Assembly: GCF_013388355.1 (NCBI RefSeq) | Contig: NZ_CP058246.1 | Span: 2,480,001 to 2,544,000, forward strand | DNA: 64,000 nucleotides | Direction: 5' to 3' | Source of the DNA: Flavobacterium sp. LPB0248 | GTDB lineage: Bacteria; Bacteroidota; Bacteroidia; Flavobacteriales; Flavobacteriaceae | In this document: positions 9,511-18,600 of the stretch, one piece after another | Layout: each line of letters starts with the position of its first letter | Position numbering within the stretch: the first letter of the stretch is position 1 | Translations under genes and position numbers: made by a program | Notes under the pieces: generated by a model | The model's database searches: none | Seen by the model: only the letters and a program-made list of their open reading frames with translations | Told to the model about the DNA's origin: nothing

Positions 9511-9680
9511 ACGCTTCAGAGAAGCGAAATCTTTATAGCAAAGAATAAATATTTACAACATAAAGCTCCCGAGGAGCGACATATTTTTCTTGAATATTAA
9601 TATATATCACTCCTCCGGAGCTTTTTTCATTTGTCTATTAAAGTTCTATAAATATTTCACCCCGCTGGGGTTTATCAATA
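9511..9680. repeat. Cluster of short palindromic intergenic repeats
   Basis: Three palindromic cores lie in a row: AAAGCTCCCGAGGAGCGAC (near 9562), CTCCTCCGGAGCTTTT (near 9611) and CACCCCGCTGGGGTTTAT (near 9658). From memory, similar GCTCC/GGAGC and CCCCGCTGGGG pieces are scattered between genes in other Flavobacterium genomes. No ORF or T-run terminator is associated with them. Confidence 0.6.
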
Positions 9681-9689
9681 CTCTTGAAA

Positions 9690-10748
9690 TTATGGAATAA
9701 TTTTTTCCTGGCGTAATTGATCGAAAAGACTAAAAAACATTTCTTCTGTATCTATAAACTCATAAAACCCTAAACGTCTTGCTTTGGTTCCATCAGCAAA
9801 AAAATCATAATCCCACGAAAAGACAAAATCTCCAAAGTTCCAACTGGCCAATTTTTCATAATCGTGTTTATCTAGATTGTATTTTTCCTGAATATTTTCC
9901 CATAAAACCTTTTTGTCAGCCATTACTGTTTTTAATTCCATTTGAAGTGGAGGCGCAACAGGAATATCAAAATAAGAAGCTATTTTAGGCCAAAGTTCTG
10001 TCCATCGAAACAGATCTCCATTTGTAATATTAAAAGCCTGATTTGCACATTGCGGATTTGTTGCTGCCCAAACAGTTGCTTTAGCCAAGAGTCCAGCATC
10101 GGTCATTTCCATAAGTTTATCGTAAGCTCCTGCTTTTCCCGGAAATCGAAGCGGTAGATTTAATTCTTTAGAAATTGATGCATAAACAGCTATCAAAAGT
10201 GCCAGATTCATTGGGTTTCCTATTGCTGTACCGCCTACAACAGAAGGTCTAATAGCACTCCAATTCCACTTTTTTCCTTCTTTCTTTTTTTCTAAATATT
10301 GCTGCTGGTCAATGTTAAATTCTGGAGGCATATGACCCGCATCTGTTTCTTTGGCTGGAGTTTTAAAAGGTCCTAAATGAGCTCCATAAACTTTGTATCC
10401 CTGCATCAGACTAATATGCTGTAAGTCTTTAGCTATTGGCTCAATTATCTCAACTACATTCTTAAGCATATTAAGATTCGGCTCAACAAGTTCAGACCAT
10501 GATGGACGATCTTGATAAGCGGTGTAAAATATATGCGTAATATTTGTGAGATCAGATAACTGCTTTTTACTGTTTTCAGTATCCAATAAATCAACTGAAA
10601 TGTATTTCAGATTAGGAGCATTTGTACCTCTTTTTCTGGATAATCCAATAATATTCCAGTTGTTAGTAGACAAAAGATATTCTATAAGATTTGCACCGAT
10701 AACGCCATTTGCGCCAACAACCAGTGCTGTGTTTTTATTTGCTGTCAT
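9690..10748 (-). CDS. PRISE-type SDR reductase (iridoid synthase / progesterone 5-beta-reductase family)
   Basis: 352 aa from the ATG at 10748. The ATG at 10787 would add 13 unconserved residues before the nucleotide-binding motif ALVVGANGVIG. Family signatures are NIIGLSRKRG, HISLMQGYKVYGAHLGPF (catalytic Lys), IRPSVVGG, GNPMNLALLIAVYA, LRFPGK and FNITNGDLFRW. The region where relatives read NFYYD and carry the catalytic Tyr reads EFNID here, so the enzyme may be altered or inactive. It lies 94 bp after the Crp-like regulator gene on the same strand, which may regulate it. Confidence 0.8.
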   Translation of the reverse strand: MTANKNTALVVGANGVIGANLIEYLLSTNNWNIIGLSRKRGTNAPNLKYISVDLLDTENSKKQLSDLTNITHIFYTAYQDRPSWSELVEPNLNMLKNVVEIIEPIAKDLQHISLMQGYKVYGAHLGPFKTPAKETDAGHMPPEFNIDQQQYLEKKKEGKKWNWSAIRPSVVGGTAIGNPMNLALLIAVYASISKELNLPLRFPGKAGAYDKLMEMTDAGLLAKATVWAATNPQCANQAFNITNGDLFRWTELWPKIASYFDIPVAPPLQMELKTVMADKKVLWENIQEKYNLDKHDYEKLASWNFGDFVFSWDYDFFADGTKARRLGFYEFIDTEEMFFSLFDQLRQEKIIP

Positions 10749-10842
10749 TTTCTTTGTATTTAAAATTGTTTTACAAAGTTCAGACAAGCTGAAGAGCTAT
10801 AAAATGAAGTAGATTATGAAATAAGGTTGAACTAGTTCAAGT

Positions 10843-11427
10843 TTATTTTTTCAATTTATTGTTTTTTATTTTCGAAAGAAATTCTGTTGTCATTCCTAAA
10901 TAAGAAGCCAATGCATATTGAGGTACTCGATTTGCAATTAAAGGGAATTGGTTTGTAAATTTATCATAACGCTCTTCTGCCGAAGATGTGAGATTTGTAA
11001 TAATTCTTCGTTGAAAAAAAGCTGCAGTACGTTCTGCTGTAATACGAAAAAAAGTTTCAAATTTTGGATTAGCCTTTTTCAATTTCGCTTCCGTTTCGAA
11101 ATCTATTTGCAGCAAGACTGCATCTTCTAAAGCCATAACAAACATCGTGGCCGGCTGCTGATAAATATAGCTATTATAGTCTGAAATCCACCAATCTTCA
11201 ATAGCAAAGGCGATCGTATGTTCCTGACCTTCATCATTTACAACATACGCTCTTAAAGCACCTTCCACCACATAGTTTCTATGCTTAGCCACAAAATCTG
11301 GCTGCACTATAAACTGACGTTTCTTTATCTTTTTTATTTTAAAATTAGAAACAAATTGATTCGTTTCTTCCTCAGAAAGCTCTATTCGGTCTTGCAAATG
11401 TTTTATTAAAGATTCGTATTGTGCCAT
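10843..11427 (-). CDS. Crp/Fnr family transcriptional regulator
   Basis: 194 aa. Residues 25-125 form a cyclic-nucleotide-binding-like beta-barrel (YVVEGALRAYVVNDEG), and the C-terminal winged helix holds RVPQYALASYLGMTTEFLSKIKN. It belongs to the Bacteroidetes Crp-like group that often sits beside a single oxidoreductase gene. The effector is unknown. It is followed on the same strand by the PRISE reductase, a likely target. A TAATTTTG box at 11472-11479 on this strand could be its promoter. Confidence 0.85.
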   Translation of the reverse strand: MAQYESLIKHLQDRIELSEEETNQFVSNFKIKKIKKRQFIVQPDFVAKHRNYVVEGALRAYVVNDEGQEHTIAFAIEDWWISDYNSYIYQQPATMFVMALEDAVLLQIDFETEAKLKKANPKFETFFRITAERTAAFFQRRIITNLTSSAEERYDKFTNQFPLIANRVPQYALASYLGMTTEFLSKIKNNKLKK

Positions 11428-11510
11428 TCTTTTTGGATTTAAAATTTCAATCTACAAGATTACTATTGTATCAAAATTACAACTCTTTTAAATTTATCAA
11501 GCAAAAAAAA

Positions 11511-11543
11511 ATCCAAAGCCAGAAACTAGCTTTGGATTTTTTT
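11511..11543. terminator. Bidirectional hairpin terminator after the M1 peptidase gene
   Basis: Stem ATCCAAAGC/GCTTTGGAT (11511-11519, 11529-11537) with A runs on the left and T runs on the right. It can end leftward transcription from the M1 peptidase gene. Confidence 0.8.
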
Positions 11544-11561
11544 TTTAAACATTTTTGAATC

Positions 11562-13436
11562 TTATTTCACTTCAAAAACATTATTTGTTTGTTTTACATC
11601 AGCCATTAATCCGCTTGGATCGATCGTGATTTTTTTGATTGACGTTTTGTTTTTGTCAATTGTAAAACTATAGTTTTGCTGTGCCCAAGCCCAGTCTTCT
11701 AAAACTGTTCTTTTTTCGTTCGGGTTTGGATTTGGTTTGATGAAGTTCATCATTCTTAACGGAATATAAAATGTCTCAGATGTTCCGTCTGCATAATCTA
11801 CTTTTAAATCGATTGGCATTGGCATTCTTCCAATTCTTTCTAAAGTCACAGTTGTTTTTCCTGCATTATCAGCAACATCCTTAATTCCGTAATCGATCGT
11901 GTTAGTTGTTTGTGTCCAATCAATCAAATACCAATCTAACTCAGCCCCAGAAACTCTTTCGGCCGTTCTTTTAATATCGTTAGGAGTTGGGTGTTTGAAT
12001 TTAAAATCGTTAAAATATCTTTTTAAAGTTGCATCAACATTCTCTTTTCCGATTACGTATTCTAACTGAGAAAGGAAAAGACTTCCTTTAACATAAGAAG
12101 AAATACTGTATGGACGGTTCTCATCGTAACGATCTCCGTGAGTTGTCTGAGGCTGTTCTTTACCAGAATTTACTAAACTGTAATATGCCTTGTAATTCCC
12201 AGCAAAAGGGTTTACTTCTTTTTTGTCACCTTTTAATTCATTCAAAGCACTGTCTTCAATGTAAGTGGTAAAACCTTCGTCCATCCAAGGGTGTTTTGAT
12301 TCGTTTGAAGCTAAAATATGCTGGAACCAAGAATGTCCTAATTCGTGCGTTGCAGTTCCTAAAATTCCTTCTAGAGTTCCGTTTCCTAACATTAAAGTAC
12401 ACATTGCGTACTCCATTCCACCATCTCCACCTTGAATAAATGAATATTGTTTGTATGGATAAGCTCCTACTCTCTGGTTGTAATAGTCCATTACTTTAAC
12501 CATTAACGGCTCTAACTGTTTCCAGTTTGCAGTTGTTTTTTCGTTGTTTTTGTAAAAGAAATGCAAATCAACATCGTTTGGTCCTTTTACAATATCGTGT
12601 GTATATTCTTTATCGGCAGCCCATGTAAAATCGTGAACATTTGGCGCAATAAAATGCCAAGTCAACGTTTTTGCTTTTTTAGGATATGTAACCGTTACAC
12701 CTGCATCTTGGTAACCGTGACCAATTGAATTTTTATCTTGTAAATATCCAGAACCACCAATAGTGTATTCTTTATCAATAGTAATTTTTACATCAAAATT
12801 ACCCCAAACACCGTGAAATTCTCTTGCGATGTACGGATCTGCATGCCATCCTTCAAAATCAAATTCGGCTAATTTAGGATACCATTGTGACATAGAAAGC
12901 TCAACACCTTCAGAATTGTTTCTTCCTGAACGACGAATCTGAACTGGAACTTGTCCGTCAAAATCTAAAGTAAAAGTCGTTTTAGAATTTGGAAGGATTG
13001 GTTTAGCCAAAGTCACTTCTAAGATTGTTCCTGAAACTCTTGTTTGAGCCGTAACACCATCCTGCTTGAAGTTTGCGATTTTTAAGTACCCAACTTCGTT
13101 TGGCTTTAAAGTTTCAATACGGCTTTGTTTTATTTCTTTTCCGTCAGCTTGTTTTACTTTGTTTACCATTCTTCCGTCTGGATCTTTAATAAAATGAAGA
13201 CGCGCATCCATTTCGCTTCCTGGCTGAAAAGCGTTTGGATATAAATGATAGAATATTTTTTTAAGAGTATCAGAAGAATTGTTAGTATAAACCAATTCTT
13301 GTTTTCCTTTGTATTGATAGTTTTTTACATCCATCGAAACCTCCATTTTATAGTCAGCGTGCTGCTGCCAATATGGGGCGCTTTGTGAGTAAACGTTAAT
13401 TTGTATAAAAAACAGAAAAAGAAGTATTTTTCTCAT
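11562..13436 (-). CDS. Secreted M1 family zinc metallopeptidase
   Basis: 624 aa with an N-terminal signal peptide ending near SQS. An aminopeptidase-N-like beta domain is followed by the catalytic domain with HELGH, 18 residues, then Glu (zinc ligands) in GTATHELGHSWFQH and WMDEGFTTY. The exopeptidase GAMEN motif appears as GGMEYAM, typical of this Bacteroidetes subgroup. It probably acts in the periplasm or on the cell surface. The gene starts 47 bp from the oppositely oriented double-glycine peptide gene. Confidence 0.9.
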   Translation of the reverse strand: MRKILLFLFFIQINVYSQSAPYWQQHADYKMEVSMDVKNYQYKGKQELVYTNNSSDTLKKIFYHLYPNAFQPGSEMDARLHFIKDPDGRMVNKVKQADGKEIKQSRIETLKPNEVGYLKIANFKQDGVTAQTRVSGTILEVTLAKPILPNSKTTFTLDFDGQVPVQIRRSGRNNSEGVELSMSQWYPKLAEFDFEGWHADPYIAREFHGVWGNFDVKITIDKEYTIGGSGYLQDKNSIGHGYQDAGVTVTYPKKAKTLTWHFIAPNVHDFTWAADKEYTHDIVKGPNDVDLHFFYKNNEKTTANWKQLEPLMVKVMDYYNQRVGAYPYKQYSFIQGGDGGMEYAMCTLMLGNGTLEGILGTATHELGHSWFQHILASNESKHPWMDEGFTTYIEDSALNELKGDKKEVNPFAGNYKAYYSLVNSGKEQPQTTHGDRYDENRPYSISSYVKGSLFLSQLEYVIGKENVDATLKRYFNDFKFKHPTPNDIKRTAERVSGAELDWYLIDWTQTTNTIDYGIKDVADNAGKTTVTLERIGRMPMPIDLKVDYADGTSETFYIPLRMMNFIKPNPNPNEKRTVLEDWAWAQQNYSFTIDKNKTSIKKITIDPSGLMADVKQTNNVFEVK

Positions 13437-13483
13437 ATATTTTTATTATGTTTGGTATATTATTAATTAAATTTCTTCCAATT

Positions 13484-13642
13484 ATGGAATTGTCATTAGA
13501 AGATTTTTCAACTTTAGAACTAACAGCTGAAGAACAACAAACAATTTCTGGTGGAAGCCAAGGCACAAGATTAGTACTTCAAAATAACTACGACTGTAGT
13601 GGAGATGAATATTGTGTTGGCTGGTACAAAATGGTTTATTAA
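13484..13642 (+). CDS. Small double-glycine leader peptide (bacteriocin-like precursor)
   Basis: 52 aa from the ATG at 13484; an upstream in-frame ATG at 13448 adds a hydrophobic stretch that does not fit. The leader MELSLEDFSTLELTAEEQQ ends in ISGG, the pattern cut by C39 peptidase exporters. The predicted 28-residue core starts SQGTRLVLQ, has two Cys in DCSGDEYC and is Tyr/Trp-rich at its end. No exporter is adjacent; the only one in the window is about 38 kb away. It lies between M1 and S8 protease genes that are read in the opposite direction. The motif is strong, but bacteriocin activity is inference. Confidence 0.7.
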   Translation: MELSLEDFSTLELTAEEQQTISGGSQGTRLVLQNNYDCSGDEYCVGWYKMVY

Positions 13643-13652
13643 CCTCTAAAAC

Positions 13653-13686
13653 AGGAAAGTTCAAAAATTATTTTTTGGACTTTCCT
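13653..13686. terminator. Bidirectional hairpin between the leader-peptide gene and the S8 protease gene
   Basis: The 15-bp arms AGGAAAGTTCAAAAA and TTTTTGGACTTTCCT (13653-13667, 13672-13686) pair with a single G-T. The hairpin overlaps the last codons of the converging S8 gene. Confidence 0.75.
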
Positions 13687-15314
13687 TTAGATAAATCTTC
13701 TGCCATTAGTAATGCATTGTAAGCATTTACCATTTTTGCAGTTTTTGACGATTCTACAGAAGAAATAGGCTTTGGTTTTTCTTCTGGATTTTCACTTTTA
13801 CCTAAAACAACCATTGAAGGAAGTGCCACTCCAGAGTCCATCAAAATCTTTTTAACTTGAGCTGCTTTTAATTTCGGATAATACGAACGAATCAATGCTG
13901 CAACACCTGCCGCATTTGGAGATGCCATTGATGTTCCTTGCAAATATTTGTATTTATTGTTTGGCACCGTTGCATAGATTTCTTCTCCTGGAGCAAAAAC
14001 GTCTACGTTGATTTTTCCGAAGTTAGAGAATGGAGCCACAACATTTTCTCCATAAGATTTATTAATTGCTCCAATTGTGATTAAATTGTCTGCAAACTCT
14101 TTTACGTTATCTTTAGAATCGTTCGGATAATTTATATTTTTAGTTTCGTCAATATTGTAACCATCGTTACCAGCTGCATGAACAATTAAAACGTCTTTTT
14201 TAGCAGCGTATTGAATAGCATCATAAACCCATTGTTTGTGCGGAGAGAAGCTTTTTCCGAAACTTCCGTTGATTACTTTCGCTCCATTGTCTACTGCATA
14301 ACGAATAGCCAAAGCAATATCTTTATCGTACTCATCTCCATCTGGAACAGCTCTAACTGTCAAAATTTCAACGTTATTTGCTACACCATCTCCTCCTAAA
14401 TTATTTCCTCTAACTTGAGCAATAATTCCGGCAACGTGTGTTCCGTGAAGTGCTTTTTCTTTATCGGGACCAAAAACTACATTATTACCATAATGGTTGT
14501 TTTTAATATCTTCTGGATTATCACCTATGATTTTTCTTCCGTCGTAATCTTTGTTTAGATTGTATTTTAGTTGGTCTTCAACTTGCTCGCTATATTCTGT
14601 TAATTCAGATTCTGGGTTAAAAGTTGGTCCAGCATTTGTGAAAATTTGATTCATAATTGCTTTACTTCTCAAAACATTAGGATCTGCGGAAGTTATAGAT
14701 TTTAAATCTTCCTGTTTGTAATCTGTTTTATTCAACTCTTTTTTAAGAGTATTGTGAAATCCTAACAAAATATCTGCTTGTTCTTTATCTTTTAAAGCTT
14801 CTTGATATTTCTCTGTATATTGTGCTAAAGCTTCTTTATATTCTGCAGAACCGTCGTCACCTTTTTTCACGATACGTGTCATTTCCAGATTTTCGTGAAC
14901 AGCATCTCCAAGGAAATTCCATCCGTGAATGTCATCAATAAATCCATTTTTATCATCATCGATTCCGTTTCCTGGAATTTCTTTTTTATTTGTCCAGATC
15001 ATTCCTTGCAGATCTTCGTGCTCGATATCGACACCTGAATCTACAATTCCTACAATTACTTTCTGCCCTTTTTTACCTTGGAGTAATTCAGCATAAGCTT
15101 TATCAACACTCATTCCTGGAATTGAGTCTTTTATTAAATCTAGATGGCTCCATCTTTTTAATTCATTTTCGCTAAGAGGCGCTTTTTTTACAACTGCTGC
15201 CGGCGCTGTAATAAACTCTTTTGAAGTTGAAACCTGCGCCTGAACTGTAGCACTGCAACCTGCTAAAACAAGCAATGCAAAAGCAGATAATTTAAGAGGT
15301 TTTATATGACTCAT
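13668..15314 (-). CDS. S8 subtilisin-like serine protease, predicted lipoprotein
   Basis: 548 aa. The N-terminus has lipobox LAGC (Cys20), so a membrane-anchored periplasmic or surface protease is likely. The catalytic triad is Asp in VDSGVDIEHEDL, His in LHGTHVAGI and Ser in QGTSMASPNAAG, with oxyanion Asn in HAAGNDG. A helical insert of about 150 residues between Asp and His is usual in the Flavobacterium branch. There is no T9SS tail. The gene converges on the double-glycine peptide gene. Confidence 0.92.
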   Translation of the reverse strand: MSHIKPLKLSAFALLVLAGCSATVQAQVSTSKEFITAPAAVVKKAPLSENELKRWSHLDLIKDSIPGMSVDKAYAELLQGKKGQKVIVGIVDSGVDIEHEDLQGMIWTNKKEIPGNGIDDDKNGFIDDIHGWNFLGDAVHENLEMTRIVKKGDDGSAEYKEALAQYTEKYQEALKDKEQADILLGFHNTLKKELNKTDYKQEDLKSITSADPNVLRSKAIMNQIFTNAGPTFNPESELTEYSEQVEDQLKYNLNKDYDGRKIIGDNPEDIKNNHYGNNVVFGPDKEKALHGTHVAGIIAQVRGNNLGGDGVANNVEILTVRAVPDGDEYDKDIALAIRYAVDNGAKVINGSFGKSFSPHKQWVYDAIQYAAKKDVLIVHAAGNDGYNIDETKNINYPNDSKDNVKEFADNLITIGAINKSYGENVVAPFSNFGKINVDVFAPGEEIYATVPNNKYKYLQGTSMASPNAAGVAALIRSYYPKLKAAQVKKILMDSGVALPSMVVLGKSENPEEKPKPISSVESSKTAKMVNAYNALLMAEDLSKGKSKK

Positions 15315-15488
15315 GTATCTATAAATATATGTAAAGTTAAAAGATGGGTCTAAATTATGCTTTTTTGTTACAAAAAACTAACTGTTAACAATGTGTTATG
15401 AAATTTTGACGAAAAATAATCAAAACTATAATACCCTCAAATATTTATCATTCAAATCATTATAAATGTAATTCTATTCATTCAAAAA

Positions 15489-15496
15489 TATACTTG
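15489..15496 (+). promoter_or_regulatory. Second TATACTTG box upstream of the first LRR gene
   Basis: Same octamer as the proximal LRR promoter, 87 bp further upstream and without the TTACG/CGTAA inverted repeat. It could be a weak alternative promoter or chance. Confidence 0.3.
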
Positions 15497-15538
15497 CAAT
15501 GACTTTGAATGGTAAAAAATCAACAAATAATATAGTCT

Positions 15539-15583
15539 TTACGGCATCCCGTAAGGTTTGGCCACTTAAATCGAGTATACTTG
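15539..15583 (+). promoter_or_regulatory. Shared LRR promoter, copy 1: TTACG-N6-CGTAA, 21 bp, TATACTTG
   Basis: An inverted repeat TTACG (15539-15543) and CGTAA (15550-15554) is followed after 21 bp by TATACTTG (15576-15583), a 7/8 match to TAnnTTTG. The ATG is 25 bp further. The second LRR gene has exactly the same elements and spacings. The inverted repeat is centred near -42 if the box is the -7 element, a normal place for an activator. Confidence 0.7.
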
Positions 15584-15608
15584 CGCGACCTAATCCTAAA
15601 ATTATTCT

Positions 15609-18600
15609 ATGAAGACAAAACTACTCTTATTGCTGTTATTGGCAAGTTTTTCTATCAATGCTCAAACCAACTTAGTCTTAAATGGCGCGTTTGAAAAATG
15701 GTCAGGAAATACTTCGCCTAACAACTGGACTACTACCAATGCTGTATATCAAATTTCGGATACACAAGGATCTTATGTTGCAAAATTATTTTACAACGCT
15801 GCATCTCCTAAAGTAACAACTCAGGTACCAATGAAAGCGGGTGTTACTTATACAGTGAAGTTTAGATATAAATATGTTTCTTCTAATTACAGCGGACAGC
15901 ATCCTATTGCATTAAACATATCACAAACTGGAAGCGGAAGCACTTTATCTACAAGCGCTTTTGCAACAAATAATTTATGGACTGAAAAAGTAATTGAGTT
16001 TACTGCTGATTCTGATTTATCTTATGATTTATCTATTTCAACTTTTAGTTTTGACGGACAATCTTTTGAGGTTTTAATTGATGCTGTTCAGGTCTATGTT
16101 AAAGGGACTGAGCAATATACTGCTATTCCTAGTTTAAATTTTGAAAAAAAACTAATCGCTCTTGGTTATGACTCTGGAGCAACAGATGGGAAGGTGCCGA
16201 CTATTAACATTAATGAATTAACTTTTTTAGATGTTTCAAACAGTGCTGTAGGTGACTTAACAGGCATTCAAGATTTTGTGTCTTTAACTGGTTTAGATTG
16301 CAGCCAAACAGGCTTAACAACACTTGATGTTGGCAAAAACATTAATTTAACTAGACTAGATTGTCATGGTAACAGTTTAAAAACATTAAATGTTAGTAAA
16401 AATGTGAATCTATCTTTTCTATCATGCGAATCTAATTATTTAGAAAGTATTGATGTAAAATCGAATATTGCACTTAAATACTTGCTATGCGGTAACAATG
16501 GGGGTAATAATGCCATTTCTTCCTTAGATGTATCTCAGAATATTAATCTTCTAGAATTACGTGCTAATGGCCAAAAACTATCAACTATAGATGTATCGAA
16601 GAATACTGCCCTTAAAGGTTTAGATGTTTCTTCCAACTTAATATCGTCTTTAAATTTATCTTCAAATCCAAATTTAGAATCTTTAATGTTTAGTAATAAT
16701 AAATTATCAACACTAGACATTAGTAACAATAAACTTCTTAAATATTTAGAATGCAGTTCAAACGAATTAACATCTTTGGATTTAAGTAAGCATACTTCAT
16801 TAATATTTCTGAACTGTTTCAATAATAAGCTGAAAAGTCTGAATATCAAAAATGGAAATAATGCGAATTTTGAATTGAATGATGGCATTCCGTTTACAGA
16901 TATGTATACAGTTATGTCAAGACCTTATTACAGTTCTTTCTTAAACAATGTAGATTTAACTTGCATTCAGGTAGATAACACTGCTTATTCTAACACTGCT
17001 TGGTCCTCAATAAAAAATGCTTTCACTTATTATAACACTTTAGACTGTTCACTTTCTACTATCATTGTAGACCCAAAGTTTGAGGATAAATTAATAGCCC
17101 TGCAAATTGATAAAGATGGTAAAAACGGAAGTGTCTTGAATTCTAGCATTAATAGTGTTACTGCTTTAGATCTTTCAAACAGTTCAATTACCGATTTAAG
17201 TGGAATAGAAGGTTTTACTGCTTTAAAAAGTTTAAACGTATCAGGAAATGCATTAAAAAAATTAGATATTTCTAAAAATACAGCCTTAATTACCTTAAAC
17301 ACTTCTGGTAATCCTGCTTTAACTTGCATTCAAGTTGCTAATCTTGATGCTGTGGCAAATTGGAATGTTACAAAAGACAATACAACAACTTTTAACATTG
17401 ACTGTAACATTTATACACTTATTCCTAATTCTAACTTTGAAGATTATCTTATTTCTCTAGGTATTGACAGAGATGGTAAAAATGGAAAAGTAATTACCGA
17501 AAACATTCAGAATCTCTCTACCTTTAGTGCAAATGGCAAAAACATTACAGACTTTACAGGAATTCAAGATTTCAAGTCTCTAACATCATTATTTGTAGAA
17601 AATAACAAAGCTACAAAAATTGACGTTTCTAAAAATACAGCTTTAAAGACGTTAAGTCTATATGGAAATAAACTATCAGATATTGATGTTTCTAAAAATA
17701 CAGCTTTAACTTATTTAAACATTGACGATAATTTGCTAACAAGCATTAATCTGACTAAAAATACAGAATTAACAACTTTCTCATCTTCTGGCAATAAACT
17801 GACAAACATAGATGTTTCTCAAAATACTAAGTTAAATAATCTGTGGATATCCTTAAATTCATTAGCTAGCTTAGATGTTTCTAAAAATCTAGAATTGATT
17901 CAATTGTCTTGTGGTAACAACCAAATAAGAACACTAGATCTTTCTAAAAACACTAAATTAACATCAATATCTATTGGCGGAAACAAACTAGTAAATCTGA
18001 ATCTTAAAAATGGTAACAATACCATTGTCCAATCTCTATATCTAGTAGGTAATCCAAATTTAACTTGTATTCAAGTAGATGATGTCGCATATGCCAATAA
18101 AAACTGGGCAGATAGAAAAGATGCAACAGCAACTTATTCTTCATCTGCATGTCCAACTATTGTTCCCTACACTCTAATTCCTGATTCAAATTTTGAAGAC
18201 AAATTAATTGCAATAGGTATCGATAAAGACGGAAAAAACGGAAAAGTTGAATCAACGAGTATTGCCGTTTTAGGTACGTTAAATGTTTCAAACAGCAACA
18301 TTAAAGATTTAACTGGAATTGAAGACTTTGCTTCATTAACTTCACTAGACTGCAGCAGCAATCAATTGAAAACAATTAATGTTGCTAAAAATATTGTTCT
18401 GACAAAATTAAATGTCAGCAAAAATCAATTGACAACTTTGGATGTTTCTACCAATGCATTGCTCGATGATCTAAATATTAGCAATAATGCATTTACATTT
18501 GTAAGTGTTTACAACAACCCGCGTTTAAGCCGTTTAAACTGTAGCAATAATGCTATCACATCATTAAGCATTTCTGACAAAGCAAATCTTACTGCTTTAA

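Noticed and set aside
13448..13483. Upstream start of the orphan leader peptide
   Set aside because: It adds a hydrophobic segment before a typical GG leader; the ATG at 13484 fits the leader family.
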